Positions 38,822 to 49,668 are shown, counted from the stretch's first letter. The stretch is DNA of 64,000 bases from Saprospiraceae bacterium (GCA_027008645.1 JALVEE010000252.1:1-64000), one strand, 5' to 3'. The notes: generated by a model from the sequence alone, not told the origin. Translations and numbers: made by a program.

Positions 38822-40261
38822 ATGGATAATAACAGAAATACACTAACCCTAAGCAAACAAGATATGCTCGAATATGGTAGCCAAATTCTTAATGCAGTAA
38901 TCGAACATTTTCTCACTCAAGATAAAAAACCTCCTGTGGCAATGGCAACCAGAGTTGATATGGATAAAATGTTTTTGGAGGAAGCTCCCGAACATCCGGC
39001 TAATGCTAAAGAAGTATTGGACTTTGTACTAAAAGAAGTAATGACCAAATCTACCATCGTATCCCATCCAAGGGCTTATTCTTTTGTTCCGGGCCCCAGC
39101 AATTTCATAAGTGCTATGGCTGATACATTGGCAACGGGTTTTAATACATTTTCAGGAGGCTGGGCCGGATCTCCCGCAGCAGCAGAATTGGAAATTGTCA
39201 CCATAAACTGGTTGTTGAAGATATTTGGATTGCCAACCAAAAGTGGTGGAGGAATATTCACCAGTGGAGGATCCATGGCCAATCTCACAGCATTGGTTAC
39301 CGCTCGAAATATTATATGTGGTTCTGATTTTTCAAAAGCTGTCATCTACCTTTCGGATCAAACTCATTCATCCAATATCAAAGCCATTAGAGTCATTGGA
39401 TTGAAAAAAGAACAGATACGTATCATCCCAACCAATATGGAATTTGAAATGGCAATTAACAAATTAAAAAGCGCCATTGCAAAGGATAAACTTCTAGGTC
39501 TTAAACCTTTTTGTGTAATCGGAACAGCCGGAACAACAAATACAGGAGCCATTGACCCCCTTGATGCCATAGCGAAAATCTGTAAAGAAGAAAAACTATG
39601 GTTTCATATCGATGCAGCATACGGTGGAGCAGCAATCCTTTCTAAAAATGGTAAAAAAATCCTAAAGGGTATATCAAAAGCAGATTCTATCACCGTAGAT
39701 CCACACAAATGGTTTTTTCAACCCTACGAAATGGGATGCCTGTTGGTGAGAAATAATAAGAATCTTAGAGGTACCTTTACCGAAAAACCTGAGTATCTCA
39801 GAGACGTAGAGGGTAATACATCTGAAATCAACTTCTATGACCACGGAATTCAACTTACAAGAAGATTTAGAGCCCTTAAATTCTATATGAGCATCAAGAC
39901 ATTTGGTTTGAATGCTTTCAGGGAAGCAATAGATTATAATCTGACTCTCGCTGAGAAAACGGAGGCTATCATCCGCAAAAGTCCGAATTGGGAAGTGATT
40001 ACATCCGCCTCTCTAGCAGTAATAAATTTCAGATACAACCCCATTAACAGGTCGCTTACTGAAAAACAATTAGACACTGTCAATCAATATATCTCCGGCG
40101 AAATCATGAAAAATAGACAAGCACTCCTTGTCACAACTGTCCTCCACGAACAAGTAGTGCTGAGAATGTGCCTAATCAACCCAAGGACAACTTTGGATGA
40201 TATCAAAGAGACCCTTAATCAATGTTCTGACTACGGAATGGAGTGGTTGGAGAAGATATAA
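38822..40261 (+). CDS. Pyridoxal-dependent (aromatic/glutamate-type) amino acid decarboxylase
   Basis: FHIDAAYGGAA...ITVDPHKWFFQPYEMGCLLV; group II decarboxylase signature. Confidence 0.9.
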   Translation: MDNNRNTLTLSKQDMLEYGSQILNAVIEHFLTQDKKPPVAMATRVDMDKMFLEEAPEHPANAKEVLDFVLKEVMTKSTIVSHPRAYSFVPGPSNFISAMADTLATGFNTFSGGWAGSPAAAELEIVTINWLLKIFGLPTKSGGGIFTSGGSMANLTALVTARNIICGSDFSKAVIYLSDQTHSSNIKAIRVIGLKKEQIRIIPTNMEFEMAINKLKSAIAKDKLLGLKPFCVIGTAGTTNTGAIDPLDAIAKICKEEKLWFHIDAAYGGAAILSKNGKKILKGISKADSITVDPHKWFFQPYEMGCLLVRNNKNLRGTFTEKPEYLRDVEGNTSEINFYDHGIQLTRRFRALKFYMSIKTFGLNAFREAIDYNLTLAEKTEAIIRKSPNWEVITSASLAVINFRYNPINRSLTEKQLDTVNQYISGEIMKNRQALLVTTVLHEQVVLRMCLINPRTTLDDIKETLNQCSDYGMEWLEKI

Positions 40262-40270
40262 GTTTAATAA

Positions 40271-40714
40271 CTACCTCAACCTATCGGCAGAGCGTACTAT
40301 CTTTTCGTCTTTTTTAATGAATCTGGCAGCTAAAAACCCAAAGATCAATCCTAAAACAGGCATATACAAGCCTATGGAATCGGAGATTTGACCCTTTTCT
40401 ATTATTTGCTGCGAATTGCCTTCATTCAAAAATAAAACGACTGCGGCTACAATCAACAAAACACCTGTAATTATCGTCAAGTAAGTCAAGCGTACTTGCA
40501 AGGGTCTGTTTTTGAATAAAAATATTGCTATCAATGCGATTAATCCACCTAAACCCGCCAATGCGATTAGTATAGGATTGTCAAATATATTAAAAACCTT
40601 GTCTTGCAAAAACCCTTTGCTTGCGACATCGCTTACTGCAAATGGAAATTGGAAAAGTGCTATAAATGCTAATGCTGCTAAGAATAAAAATACGGTTTGA
40701 ATTCTTTGTATCAT
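40271..40714 (-). CDS. DUF4293-type membrane protein
   Basis: MIQRIQTVFLFLAALAFIALFQFPFA with four hydrophobic helices. Confidence 0.8.
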   Translation of the reverse strand: MIQRIQTVFLFLAALAFIALFQFPFAVSDVASKGFLQDKVFNIFDNPILIALAGLGGLIALIAIFLFKNRPLQVRLTYLTIITGVLLIVAAVVLFLNEGNSQQIIEKGQISDSIGLYMPVLGLIFGFLAARFIKKDEKIVRSADRLR

Positions 40715-40730
40715 GAATATTAATTTTTAA

Positions 40731-42938
40731 TTATTTTTCTAAATCTATAATATCTTTTATAACTAAAATAGCTTCTTTTACATTTTGATCTTTTTTAATA
40801 TTTTTCAACCAATTTTCATTTCTGCCTATCCTTGAAGAGTCCATTTGAATATGTGGTAAATCAACTTCCAGATTTTTCACAGAAATACCCGGAATTACGG
40901 TATTGAGTTTTCCTTTAAAGTGTTCGTCTTCTTTCTTTCTCTTCTCTTTCCACTGATTGTATTTATCGATATTGATTGGAACTAATGTTTTGTCAGAATA
41001 TTCTTTTATTTTCCTTGCGTTTTCATTAATATAAATAAAAGCAGAATCTTTTTCTATTCTTTCTTGGCTTCTCTTTACAATTTCATCCAAATGATCAAGT
41101 CTGAAAACATTTTGGCTATAATCAAGAGAAGGTATTTTGTCCCAAGGCAATGCATGGTCATAATCTCTTTCTCCAACATCCATATATTGGTATCTATCCG
41201 GTAAAACGATATCAGATTCAACTCCTTTTAGCTGGGTGGAACCTCCATTGATTCTGTAGAACTTTTGTGTTGTCACTTTGAGATTACCAAGGGGCTTTAT
41301 ATCGTCAGATATCCTCCTGATATTATCAAGGTCAAAGAATCTTTGAACAGTACCTTTACCAAAAGTAGCTTTACTTCCTACGATAACCGCTCTTTTGTAA
41401 TCCTGCATCGCAGCTGCCAATATCTCAGATGCTGACGCACTCATCTCATTTACCAATATTACAAGTGGTCCATCGTATTCAACGCTGCGATCATTGTCAG
41501 AATGAACATAAGGGTCTTCTTTCCCGGGTTTGACTTGGACAATAGGACCCTCTTTAATAAAAAATCCTCCCATAGTAATTACATCTCTAAGAGAACCACC
41601 TCCATTTGATCTAAGATCCAATATAACACCCTTTACATGTTTATCTTTTAGTTTTGAGAGCTCCTTTTTAATATCCTTTGAGCAATTTTCTCCATTTCTT
41701 GATTTAAAATCAGAGTAAAAGCTTGGAAGTCTTATAAATCCAATATTGTCAATAACAGTAGTACTATCTGTAGATACAGGAGGATTACTGTTTAAGGATG
41801 CTGTCTCACTTGCTTTATCATCGAATTTATAACCTACTAAAGCCGACTTAGCTTTCCCTTCTTCAATAATAACTTCATCACGTGTAATCTCAATTACCTT
41901 AATTGTACCGTCAGGTTTTTTTACTTCCAATTTTACTTTTGTCCCTTTTTTACCCCTGATATATGTCACTACTTTATCGATTCGCATTCCTGTCAAGTCA
42001 ACATACTCATCTGAGTTTTCTTGTGCTACTTTCAATATCAAATCATTCTCTTCCAATTCTTTTCCTTTCCAAGCAGGACCCCCGGGTATAATATTGATTA
42101 TTTTGGTAAAATCACCGTCTGTTTGAAGTCTCGCACCGATTCCTTCCAATTTTCCTCCCATTCTGATATCAAAATCTTCTTTGTCTTTTGGAGAAAAATA
42201 CTCGGTATGAGGATCAAAAAGATTTGCAAAAGAATTGACATATACTTCAAATCTATCAGCTCTCTCTATTTTTCCAAATCGCTTAAATACATCTTTGTAT
42301 CTCTCTTTTACTTTTTCTCTGGAATCCTTTTCAAGTTCTGCAAAAGTCTTTATCTCTTTGGTTTTAGTACTATCCTTAGCTTGTTTTTTTTGCTCTTCAA
42401 GTTTGTTTGTAACCCTAACCAAAACATCGTATTTGAAAAATTTTCTCCATTGCTCTTTCAGTTCAACATCATCTTTTGCCCAAGTTCTTTTCTCAGGGTC
42501 TAATTCAATTTTATCATCAGCTGAAAAATCAAAAGGCTTATCCAATAATTCCTCATAAAAACTCTCCGTTTTATCGATTGCATTATTAATTAAAGTGTTT
42601 GATAAATCAAAAAATTCAAGGTTTTGGTGTAATATCTCATCATCCAGATTAGTCTCATATTGCTTCAATTTATCAATATCCTCTTGAGTCAAAAACCTTT
42701 TCATCCCATCCAGATTTTTGATATAATCGGCATAAAACTGTTTTGAAAAGTCATCATCTATTTTCTTGGGAGAAAAATGAACGTAATCGACCATAGCTTG
42801 AACGGTATAAATAATCGCTTGTTCTTTTTCAGTATTATTAAACTTATTGTAATTATTACTCAATAAAAAAGATGCAATACCCAAAATTCCAATAATTATT
42901 CCTTTTATCATTATATTTTTACTTTTAGATTTAGTCAT
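40731..42938 (-). CDS. Carboxy-terminal processing protease (Tsp/Prc-like S41 with PDZ)
   Basis: 735 aa; LDLRSNGGGSLRDVITMGGFFI; VNEMSASASEILAAAMQDYKRAVIVGSKATFGKGTVQ. Confidence 0.95.
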   Translation of the reverse strand: MTKSKSKNIMIKGIIIGILGIASFLLSNNYNKFNNTEKEQAIIYTVQAMVDYVHFSPKKIDDDFSKQFYADYIKNLDGMKRFLTQEDIDKLKQYETNLDDEILHQNLEFFDLSNTLINNAIDKTESFYEELLDKPFDFSADDKIELDPEKRTWAKDDVELKEQWRKFFKYDVLVRVTNKLEEQKKQAKDSTKTKEIKTFAELEKDSREKVKERYKDVFKRFGKIERADRFEVYVNSFANLFDPHTEYFSPKDKEDFDIRMGGKLEGIGARLQTDGDFTKIINIIPGGPAWKGKELEENDLILKVAQENSDEYVDLTGMRIDKVVTYIRGKKGTKVKLEVKKPDGTIKVIEITRDEVIIEEGKAKSALVGYKFDDKASETASLNSNPPVSTDSTTVIDNIGFIRLPSFYSDFKSRNGENCSKDIKKELSKLKDKHVKGVILDLRSNGGGSLRDVITMGGFFIKEGPIVQVKPGKEDPYVHSDNDRSVEYDGPLVILVNEMSASASEILAAAMQDYKRAVIVGSKATFGKGTVQRFFDLDNIRRISDDIKPLGNLKVTTQKFYRINGGSTQLKGVESDIVLPDRYQYMDVGERDYDHALPWDKIPSLDYSQNVFRLDHLDEIVKRSQERIEKDSAFIYINENARKIKEYSDKTLVPINIDKYNQWKEKRKKEDEHFKGKLNTVIPGISVKNLEVDLPHIQMDSSRIGRNENWLKNIKKDQNVKEAILVIKDIIDLEK

Positions 42939-43091
42939 TAATTCAGTCTTTCTATGATAAATATTACAGACACTAAATAAAACCGGTTATTTCCAAAATG
43001 CATAAAAAACCAATATGATTAACGGAAATAATTTAAAATAAGTTGTAAAATTAAGCATTTTAATTAAAAGTTTAATAAAATGTATATACAA

Positions 43092-43312
43092 AGGCACATT
43101 TCATTTTTTTGCATTTAATGTTATTTCTTCTATTTGCATAGACCCTTCCACTTATGAAATTAATCCGTTTTACTCCTATAAGCTACAGTAATGTGCCCGT
43201 AGGCACAAAACATGGGTAAAAAAATCTATACTAACTAAAATGCGTGCTGTAGGTACGCTATAATAAACACATCAACACTTCTTGTAAAAACCCGAAAAAA
43301 TGAAATGCACCC
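43092..43312. repeat. Family A element, copy 4 (about 220 bp)
   Basis: aggcacatttcatttttttgcat ... ccgaaaaaatgaaatgcaccc; internal part inverted relative to 13,255-13,342. Confidence 0.75.
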
Positions 43313-43445
43313 AAACTTTTTTGCAATAATATTTTTTCATTTAAAATAAATTGCATACTTTTAAATTACTTTAATTTATTTTTAAAATTTTTATCGCTTT
43401 TTCTAAGCAATATTTAATTTTGAGAAACTGACTAAATTCGATATT

Positions 43446-45383
43446 ATGGGTGAGCAAAACGTATCAATTTTAAACGACAAAAAACAAAAAGCAAAATTCT
43501 TAAAAGCTCTACTAAATGATATGCAAGCATTGGAATATATGCTAAAAAACGATTGGTTCGAAACAGATATTCAGAGAGTAGGTGCTGAACAAGAAATGGT
43601 AATCGTTGATAAAGAACACTTCAAACCATCTCTTGTTGGTGTTGATGTCGTAGATAAATTGGCGGATAAAGGCTGGATAGAAACAGAATTGGCCAAATTT
43701 AATATCGAAACCAATCTAAAACCAAGGGTTTTTGAGAAAAAAGCATTTTCCAAAATGGAGAATGAAATCAACTCATACTTACATATTATTCAAGAAGAGC
43801 TTGATATATTGGGTTCTCAAATAGTACTCACCGGCATATTGCCTACCATAAGAAAATTTGATCTAGATCTAAAAAATCTTACTCCTAAAAAACGTTATAG
43901 AGCTTTGATGGAGGCTATCAATAGCCAACAACTCGGCGAATCATTTGAGTTAAAAATACTTGGAATAGATGAATTGATTGTAAAGCACGATTCTCCTTTG
44001 ATTGAAGCATGCAATACATCCTTTCAAGTTCATCTTCAAATCAATCCGGATGAATTTGCTAAAATGTATAATATTTCTCAAGTTCTGGCTGCTCCTACAA
44101 TGGCTATTGCAGCAAACTCACCTTTGGTATTCGGCAAAAGATTGTGGCACGAATCCAGAATAGCTTTATTTCAGCAAGCTCTCGATACTAGATCTTCTCA
44201 TGATCACCTTAGGGAAAGAAGTCCTCGTGTTAGATTTGGAAACGAATGGATCAAAGACTCAATCCTTGAAATTTATAAGGATGATATCGCAAGATTCAGA
44301 GTATTGTTAAGTGCTGATGTTTCTGAAAATTCACTTGAAAAAATAGATAAAAATATAACACCGAAATTAATGGCTCTAAATGTTCATAATTCAACCGTGT
44401 ATAGATGGAATAGAGCTTGCTATGGTATAAGCGATACGGGAAAACCACATTTGAGAATAGAAAATAGAGTATTACCGGCAGGTCCTACAGTATTGGACGA
44501 AATGGCTAATGCAGTCTTTTGGCTAGGTGCTATGATCGGTATGGCGATGGAAGTTGATGATATTCGAGATCATATTTCCTTTAGCGATGCAAAAGACAAT
44601 TTTGGGAAAGCGGCAAAATTCGGAATAGACACAAAACTCACTTGGTTTAATGATGAAAAAATATCTCCTACAAGACTTGCTTTGGATAAATTGATTCCGA
44701 TTGCCCGCAAAGGACTTGAGAGCAAAAATATAGATAAAAAAGATATAGATAAATATCTTGGAGTTATAGAAAATAGAGCCTTAAAACATATGAATGGAGC
44801 AAGATGGCAACTCAAAGCTTATACAAAACTCAAAGAAAAAGGAACAGACGATCAGGCTTTGTCAACTTTGACCTCCGCAATGATTAGTAACCAAAATAAA
44901 AACCTTCCAGTCTCTGAATGGGAAATGCCTAAATACAAATCTTTGGATAAATATAATCCGTCAAAACTTTTGGTTAGCGAGTTTATGCAAACGGATTTAT
45001 TTACTGTCCATGATGACGATATAATAGAGTTTGTAGCAGATCTTATGTCATGGAGAAAAACCGGTTTTGCCCTTGTGGAAGATCAAAAAGGAAAACTTGT
45101 AGGTGTCGTTAATATCAAAAAGGTATTGAACTATCTCATAAAAAACAAAAACCTTAAAAAAGACGGTGAATTTTTAACAGTCAAGGATATAATGATAAAG
45201 GAACCAATAACGGTAACTCAAGAAGAAGATATAGAAACAGCAGCAAAATTAATTATTGAAAATGAAATAGAAAATCTTCCCGTTGTTGAAAACGGCGAAC
45301 TTATAGGCGTGATTACAACTTCTGATTTTTTGAGAGTTTCGTCAAATTTATTGAAGAGATTGGGGAATCAAAAAAAACATTAG
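43446..45383 (+). CDS. GCS2/YbdK-type carboxylate-amine ligase-like domain fused to a CBS-domain pair
   Basis: N-terminal VGAEQEMVIVDKEHF, SFQVHLQIN, RSSHDHLRERSPRVRFG; C-terminal two CBS repeats (FMQTDLFTVHDDDII..., DIMIKEPITVTQEEDIETAAKLI). Confidence 0.85.
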   Translation: MGEQNVSILNDKKQKAKFLKALLNDMQALEYMLKNDWFETDIQRVGAEQEMVIVDKEHFKPSLVGVDVVDKLADKGWIETELAKFNIETNLKPRVFEKKAFSKMENEINSYLHIIQEELDILGSQIVLTGILPTIRKFDLDLKNLTPKKRYRALMEAINSQQLGESFELKILGIDELIVKHDSPLIEACNTSFQVHLQINPDEFAKMYNISQVLAAPTMAIAANSPLVFGKRLWHESRIALFQQALDTRSSHDHLRERSPRVRFGNEWIKDSILEIYKDDIARFRVLLSADVSENSLEKIDKNITPKLMALNVHNSTVYRWNRACYGISDTGKPHLRIENRVLPAGPTVLDEMANAVFWLGAMIGMAMEVDDIRDHISFSDAKDNFGKAAKFGIDTKLTWFNDEKISPTRLALDKLIPIARKGLESKNIDKKDIDKYLGVIENRALKHMNGARWQLKAYTKLKEKGTDDQALSTLTSAMISNQNKNLPVSEWEMPKYKSLDKYNPSKLLVSEFMQTDLFTVHDDDIIEFVADLMSWRKTGFALVEDQKGKLVGVVNIKKVLNYLIKNKNLKKDGEFLTVKDIMIKEPITVTQEEDIETAAKLIIENEIENLPVVENGELIGVITTSDFLRVSSNLLKRLGNQKKH

Positions 45384-45413
45384 TTGATGATTGCATTTCT
45401 TTTAATTAATTGA

Positions 45414-46385
45414 TTAATTTTTAATAAATTCAACAATCTTTTTAACCACCCCTTTTGCTAAAGGCAAATCAGGTTTATAATACGTCTCAAGATTCTTCAA
45501 TCTGTCTGCAGGTGCTTCTTTTAATATATGATTCATCCCATTAACAATAAGAGTATCCACATCAGGGTTTGCCTGCTTTAATAGTTCCAGATTATCCACT
45601 GAAACCTGTATATCGGTTGTACCCTGAACCAAAAGTACCGGGATATCAAGCTTCTTAATCTCTTTTGCAGGATCGTATCCAAACCATGAAATCAAATATG
45701 GTTGTATATCAGGTCTAAAAAGAGAAGCCAATAACGGAGGAACATTATGTGTAGTATCCCCTTTTTCGAGAATTTTCAATAATGGCAAAGCCGCATTAGT
45801 AATATATTCAGGCTGTGCTTTCAGTTGATCTCTTATAATTTGATTTGCGGATTTACCGGTACCGGCCAGTGATATGTATTTATCTGCTCCAGCTTTTAAT
45901 GCTGCAACCATTCCAATAAGTGATCCTTCACTGTGTCCCATTATCACTATTTCACTAAAGGATGTATCCTTTTTCAATTTTTCAAACCATCTTACAGCAT
46001 CATTGATATAATCTTCAAATCGCAAATCCGATTCTTTGAGATTTTTAATCTTGCTTTTTGCTATTCCCCTTTTGTCATATCTCAAAGAAGCTATATTGTA
46101 CTTAGCCAAACTATCAGCCAGCATTTTTAAACTATTATTTTTCATAATCGGATTATTCCCATTTCTATCTGTTGGTCCCGATCCGGCTATAATCAATACC
46201 ACAGGTATTTTTGCGGTTGTATTAGGCAGAAGTAGAGTCCCTTCTATTTTTATCGAATCAACTTCTAAGATTACTGTTTTTTCAATAAAAGATGAATCGG
46301 GTTTTAGCTTGATAGTGTTAATTTGTGCAAATAGATGAAAATATACTATAATCATAAATATTGAAAGGGGAAACTTTATCTTCAT
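45414..46385 (-). CDS. Alpha/beta hydrolase (secreted, dienelactone hydrolase/esterase-like)
   Basis: Signal peptide; IAGSGPTDRNGNNP; IMGHSEGSLIGMVAAL. Confidence 0.9.
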   Translation of the reverse strand: MKIKFPLSIFMIIVYFHLFAQINTIKLKPDSSFIEKTVILEVDSIKIEGTLLLPNTTAKIPVVLIIAGSGPTDRNGNNPIMKNNSLKMLADSLAKYNIASLRYDKRGIAKSKIKNLKESDLRFEDYINDAVRWFEKLKKDTSFSEIVIMGHSEGSLIGMVAALKAGADKYISLAGTGKSANQIIRDQLKAQPEYITNAALPLLKILEKGDTTHNVPPLLASLFRPDIQPYLISWFGYDPAKEIKKLDIPVLLVQGTTDIQVSVDNLELLKQANPDVDTLIVNGMNHILKEAPADRLKNLETYYKPDLPLAKGVVKKIVEFIKN

Positions 46386-46433
46386 ATTATTAAATTTTTC
46401 ACAAAATAGTTATATTTTAATTATCTTCCTGCA

Positions 46434-47573
46434 CTAATAAACCTTTCTCAATAAAAATGAATCATTGTATATAAAATAAAAAGCGTAAGAATAAAACATA
46501 TTTTTTGTCACAGGTCTGTAATACAGGTCTGATCTGATGCTAAAAACAATCCCGTTTTTTATTTTATAATCATAGATAAATTTGAAATTGTACAACTCCT
46601 TGTCGCTAATTTGAATATCCGGAAAATGATCATAGACGGAAGCAAATATATTTTCACCCCTTTTAGCAATAAAATTATGCGCCTTCCAATAGCCTAGCAT
46701 CAGTTTCAAAGATCCAAAATCGATATTGGATTTGAGATAATGCCCATACCCCTTATCAAATGCCTGATGAAATTTTTCTCCCTCCGGTGGATTTGCTCCG
46801 GCTTTGTAATCAAAATAATCGTATTCCAAACTGACTCTTTTCAACCATTTTGCTCCACTGCTATAAATCAATTCCAATCCTGCCATTTTATTATTCAAAG
46901 ACATGATTGAGCCACGGTTTTCATCGTGTTTATCAATTTGCCCCCCGGCATGTGTCCAAGTATAATGAAGAGGCAATTTGACTTTGAATCTATCCGAAAA
47001 ATCATATTTAAGATTTGCTCTATAGCCCAAAACAAACTCTTCCTTAAAAGGATCATCGTAGAAAATAAATTTTTCCCAATTCATCCATAAATCACTATCA
47101 AAATACTTGTTGTTAAACAAAAATTGAATACCGTACTCAATATTATCCGAATAATATCTATCAAATAGAAACATCGGCTCATACAATTTGTGATCCAAGT
47201 TTCCATATAGATGTCCCATTACTACCTCAAGGGATTTTGAGAGTTTTTGACGGATTCTAAAAAGAGGAATCGGCTTATACAAATCACTTCTTCCCGAATA
47301 TTTCTCGAAAAAATACCCTGCTTGAATTTGAGTGCTATGTGTAGGTTGATAAACTAGTTTCGGCTTTGCCATAAACCCTATTCCTGTCCAACCCCTTATC
47401 ACTTCAAAATACTCATTATTTTTAAGAAAAGATGTAGTATTAATATCCAATGACAATTTGTAAATATTGGAATCTTGAATTTCCTTATAGGTATAAAATA
47501 TTGAATTGTCCTGTCCATTTAGCCCAAATGCAAACCAAATAATCACAATTATAAACGAAACTTTTCTTTTCAT
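46434..47573 (-). CDS. Putative outer membrane beta-barrel hypothetical protein
   Basis: 379 aa, signal peptide and alternating aromatic beta-strand pattern. Confidence 0.6.
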   Translation of the reverse strand: MKRKVSFIIVIIWFAFGLNGQDNSIFYTYKEIQDSNIYKLSLDINTTSFLKNNEYFEVIRGWTGIGFMAKPKLVYQPTHSTQIQAGYFFEKYSGRSDLYKPIPLFRIRQKLSKSLEVVMGHLYGNLDHKLYEPMFLFDRYYSDNIEYGIQFLFNNKYFDSDLWMNWEKFIFYDDPFKEEFVLGYRANLKYDFSDRFKVKLPLHYTWTHAGGQIDKHDENRGSIMSLNNKMAGLELIYSSGAKWLKRVSLEYDYFDYKAGANPPEGEKFHQAFDKGYGHYLKSNIDFGSLKLMLGYWKAHNFIAKRGENIFASVYDHFPDIQISDKELYNFKFIYDYKIKNGIVFSIRSDLYYRPVTKNMFYSYAFYFIYNDSFLLRKVY

Positions 47574-47636
47574 ATTGATTGAATTACTGTATCTATTAAA
47601 AAAATGTATTTTGAATTGAAAAAATACTACCTGAAT

Positions 47637-47799
47637 AGTGCCTGGTAGAAAACAGGCAATTTTTGAAATTCAGATAATTATTGATCAGATTTTGGCTTTT
47701 TTGCAATGATTTGATGCCTTTGTATCAATCACTTGTAAAAAAGGCTAAAGATGACAATAAGAATCAATTTCAAATTTGATGTGTTTTCGACCAGACACT
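47637..47799. repeat. Family B 163-bp element, copy 2
   Basis: Same length and most positions identical to copy 1 at 38,257. Confidence 0.85.
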
Positions 47800-47935
47800 A
47801 AATAGACGCGAATTACTTAAATTTCTTCAAAATTAAGAATTGAATTCAAAATACAAGAATTTTGCAAAGGTTTTTGGCATAAAAGGTTATTCCTATATTA
47901 AAATAAGTAAGTACGCTGAAGCGCAGTATAAATAT

Positions 47936-49474
47936 CTACACCTTTTCCCACTCATACCCGATAATATTCCTTTGTTCCCGGCTGAATTCTATGCCGATAA
48001 GGTAAATATCTTTAAAGTCTTGATATTTTTCCCAATATCTTTTCTCTTTGATTTGTTTTAAGGCTTTACCGGTGGCTTTTTCTGCAAGTTTAAATTCAAA
48101 AATAAACACTTTGTCTTCGAGTTTTGCCGACAAATCCATTCTGCCGAGATTAGTGATATCTTCAGGTATAATATCAAGCCCTATACTTGCGAGGTAAGCA
48201 TATACAACACTTCCATAATATCCTTCATATTTGTATAGCTTGCTATTGGTAAAATTGGTATAAGAAATGGAGGCAAACAGCGTAAAAAGAGCATCTTTGA
48301 AGCCTTCCAAATCAGGTTTGTCAAGCATATTAAACAATTTTTCCTGATATTTTAATTTTTCTGTTACTTGTCCGGTCAAATAAGTTATGAAAAGACTGTT
48401 AAGAGACGTTTGTATTTCTCTGTTTGGAGTATTCAATAAATACTTTATACCAAAAAGAGTACTTGATTTTTTTGTAATAGTAAGATAGCCTGTTTGCCAT
48501 AGCAAAGCAACCAATTCAATTCTTTCAACATCAAAAGTATTTAATATTTCTTCATTTGCAGTAAAATTTTCCAATTCAGGAATATAATAATTTTGTGTTT
48601 TAAGCATATCTATTAGAAATGAAGGATTACCTGTTTCCCACCAATAATTCCTAAATTCAAATTCATTGGATATAAATAGTAAAATATCAAACGGGTTATA
48701 TACTTTGTCTCCAAAATAATTGTAGCCATTGTACCATTGCTTAACTTTCTGCATATCAGCTTCTCTTAAGTGTTCTTCAAAAACAGTTAGCAAATCATTA
48801 TGAGTATAACCACATATATTTCCATAATGAGGATGCAAAGTAATATCTTCAAGATTGTTCAATCCACTAAACAAATTCATTTTGGAGAATTTGCTAACTC
48901 CGGTAATAAATACAAATTGAATATAAGCATCATTATCTTTGATAACACCATAAAAATCTTTCATAGCATCTCGCATTTCACGAGCGACATCCTTATCGGT
49001 AATATTATCAAGGATAGGTTTGTCGTATTCATCGATTAGGATAACTACTTTTTGGTTGTATTTTTCATAAGCGGAAAATAATAAATGTTCAAAACATTGC
49101 TTTGGTTTCAGATTGGTATTGCAATTTATACCCAAGTCTCTCTCGGTTTTTTTTAAAATCCATAATAAGTTTTCCGATAAATCCTGAACCGTTTTATGTA
49201 CCCCAGACCCTAAACTTACTCGTAATACAGGATACTTTACCTCCCAATCCCATTTGTCGTAAATATACAGACCTTTAAACAATTCTTTGTTTCCCTCAAA
49301 AATCTCTTTAAGAGTATCCAAAAACAAGCTTTTACCAAACCGGCGCGGTCGGGAAAGAAAATAATAGCCTGCTTTTTGAATCAAACTATATGCTATTTCA
49401 GTCTTATCAACATATACAAAATCTCCTTCTATTATTTTGCTTAATGTTTGTATTCCGATTGGTAGATTTTTCAT
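47936..49474 (-). CDS. AAA-ATPase-like / PD-(D/E)XK nuclease superfamily protein (DUF1703-type)
   Basis: Likely start at 49474 (MKNLPIGIQTLSKIIEGDFVYVDKT); FLSRPRRFGKSLFLDTL; C-terminal KVFIFEFKLAEKATGKALKQIKEKRYWEKY. Confidence 0.92.
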   Translation of the reverse strand: MKNLPIGIQTLSKIIEGDFVYVDKTEIAYSLIQKAGYYFLSRPRRFGKSLFLDTLKEIFEGNKELFKGLYIYDKWDWEVKYPVLRVSLGSGVHKTVQDLSENLLWILKKTERDLGINCNTNLKPKQCFEHLLFSAYEKYNQKVVILIDEYDKPILDNITDKDVAREMRDAMKDFYGVIKDNDAYIQFVFITGVSKFSKMNLFSGLNNLEDITLHPHYGNICGYTHNDLLTVFEEHLREADMQKVKQWYNGYNYFGDKVYNPFDILLFISNEFEFRNYWWETGNPSFLIDMLKTQNYYIPELENFTANEEILNTFDVERIELVALLWQTGYLTITKKSSTLFGIKYLLNTPNREIQTSLNSLFITYLTGQVTEKLKYQEKLFNMLDKPDLEGFKDALFTLFASISYTNFTNSKLYKYEGYYGSVVYAYLASIGLDIIPEDITNLGRMDLSAKLEDKVFIFEFKLAEKATGKALKQIKEKRYWEKYQDFKDIYLIGIEFSREQRNIIGYEWEKV

Positions 49475-49668
49475 AAAAAATACTTTTGAAATGCTAATAT
49501 ATGAAAAACTATTCACAAAGAGGTCGGATGTATTTCGTTTTTTTGGGTTTTTTCCATAATATTTTGGGAAAAGAAAAGAAGAAGTGCACTGAAGCGCACT
49601 ATAAAAAAATGGTGTTTTTCCTGTTATCCCCCCAATAAATTTGAGGACTAATCTTATAGCACACTCCC

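Noticed and set aside
42021-42558. Plus-strand ORFs opposite the processing protease
   Set aside because: Antisense to a well-supported S41 protease; Phe/Ser/Leu-rich shadow translation.
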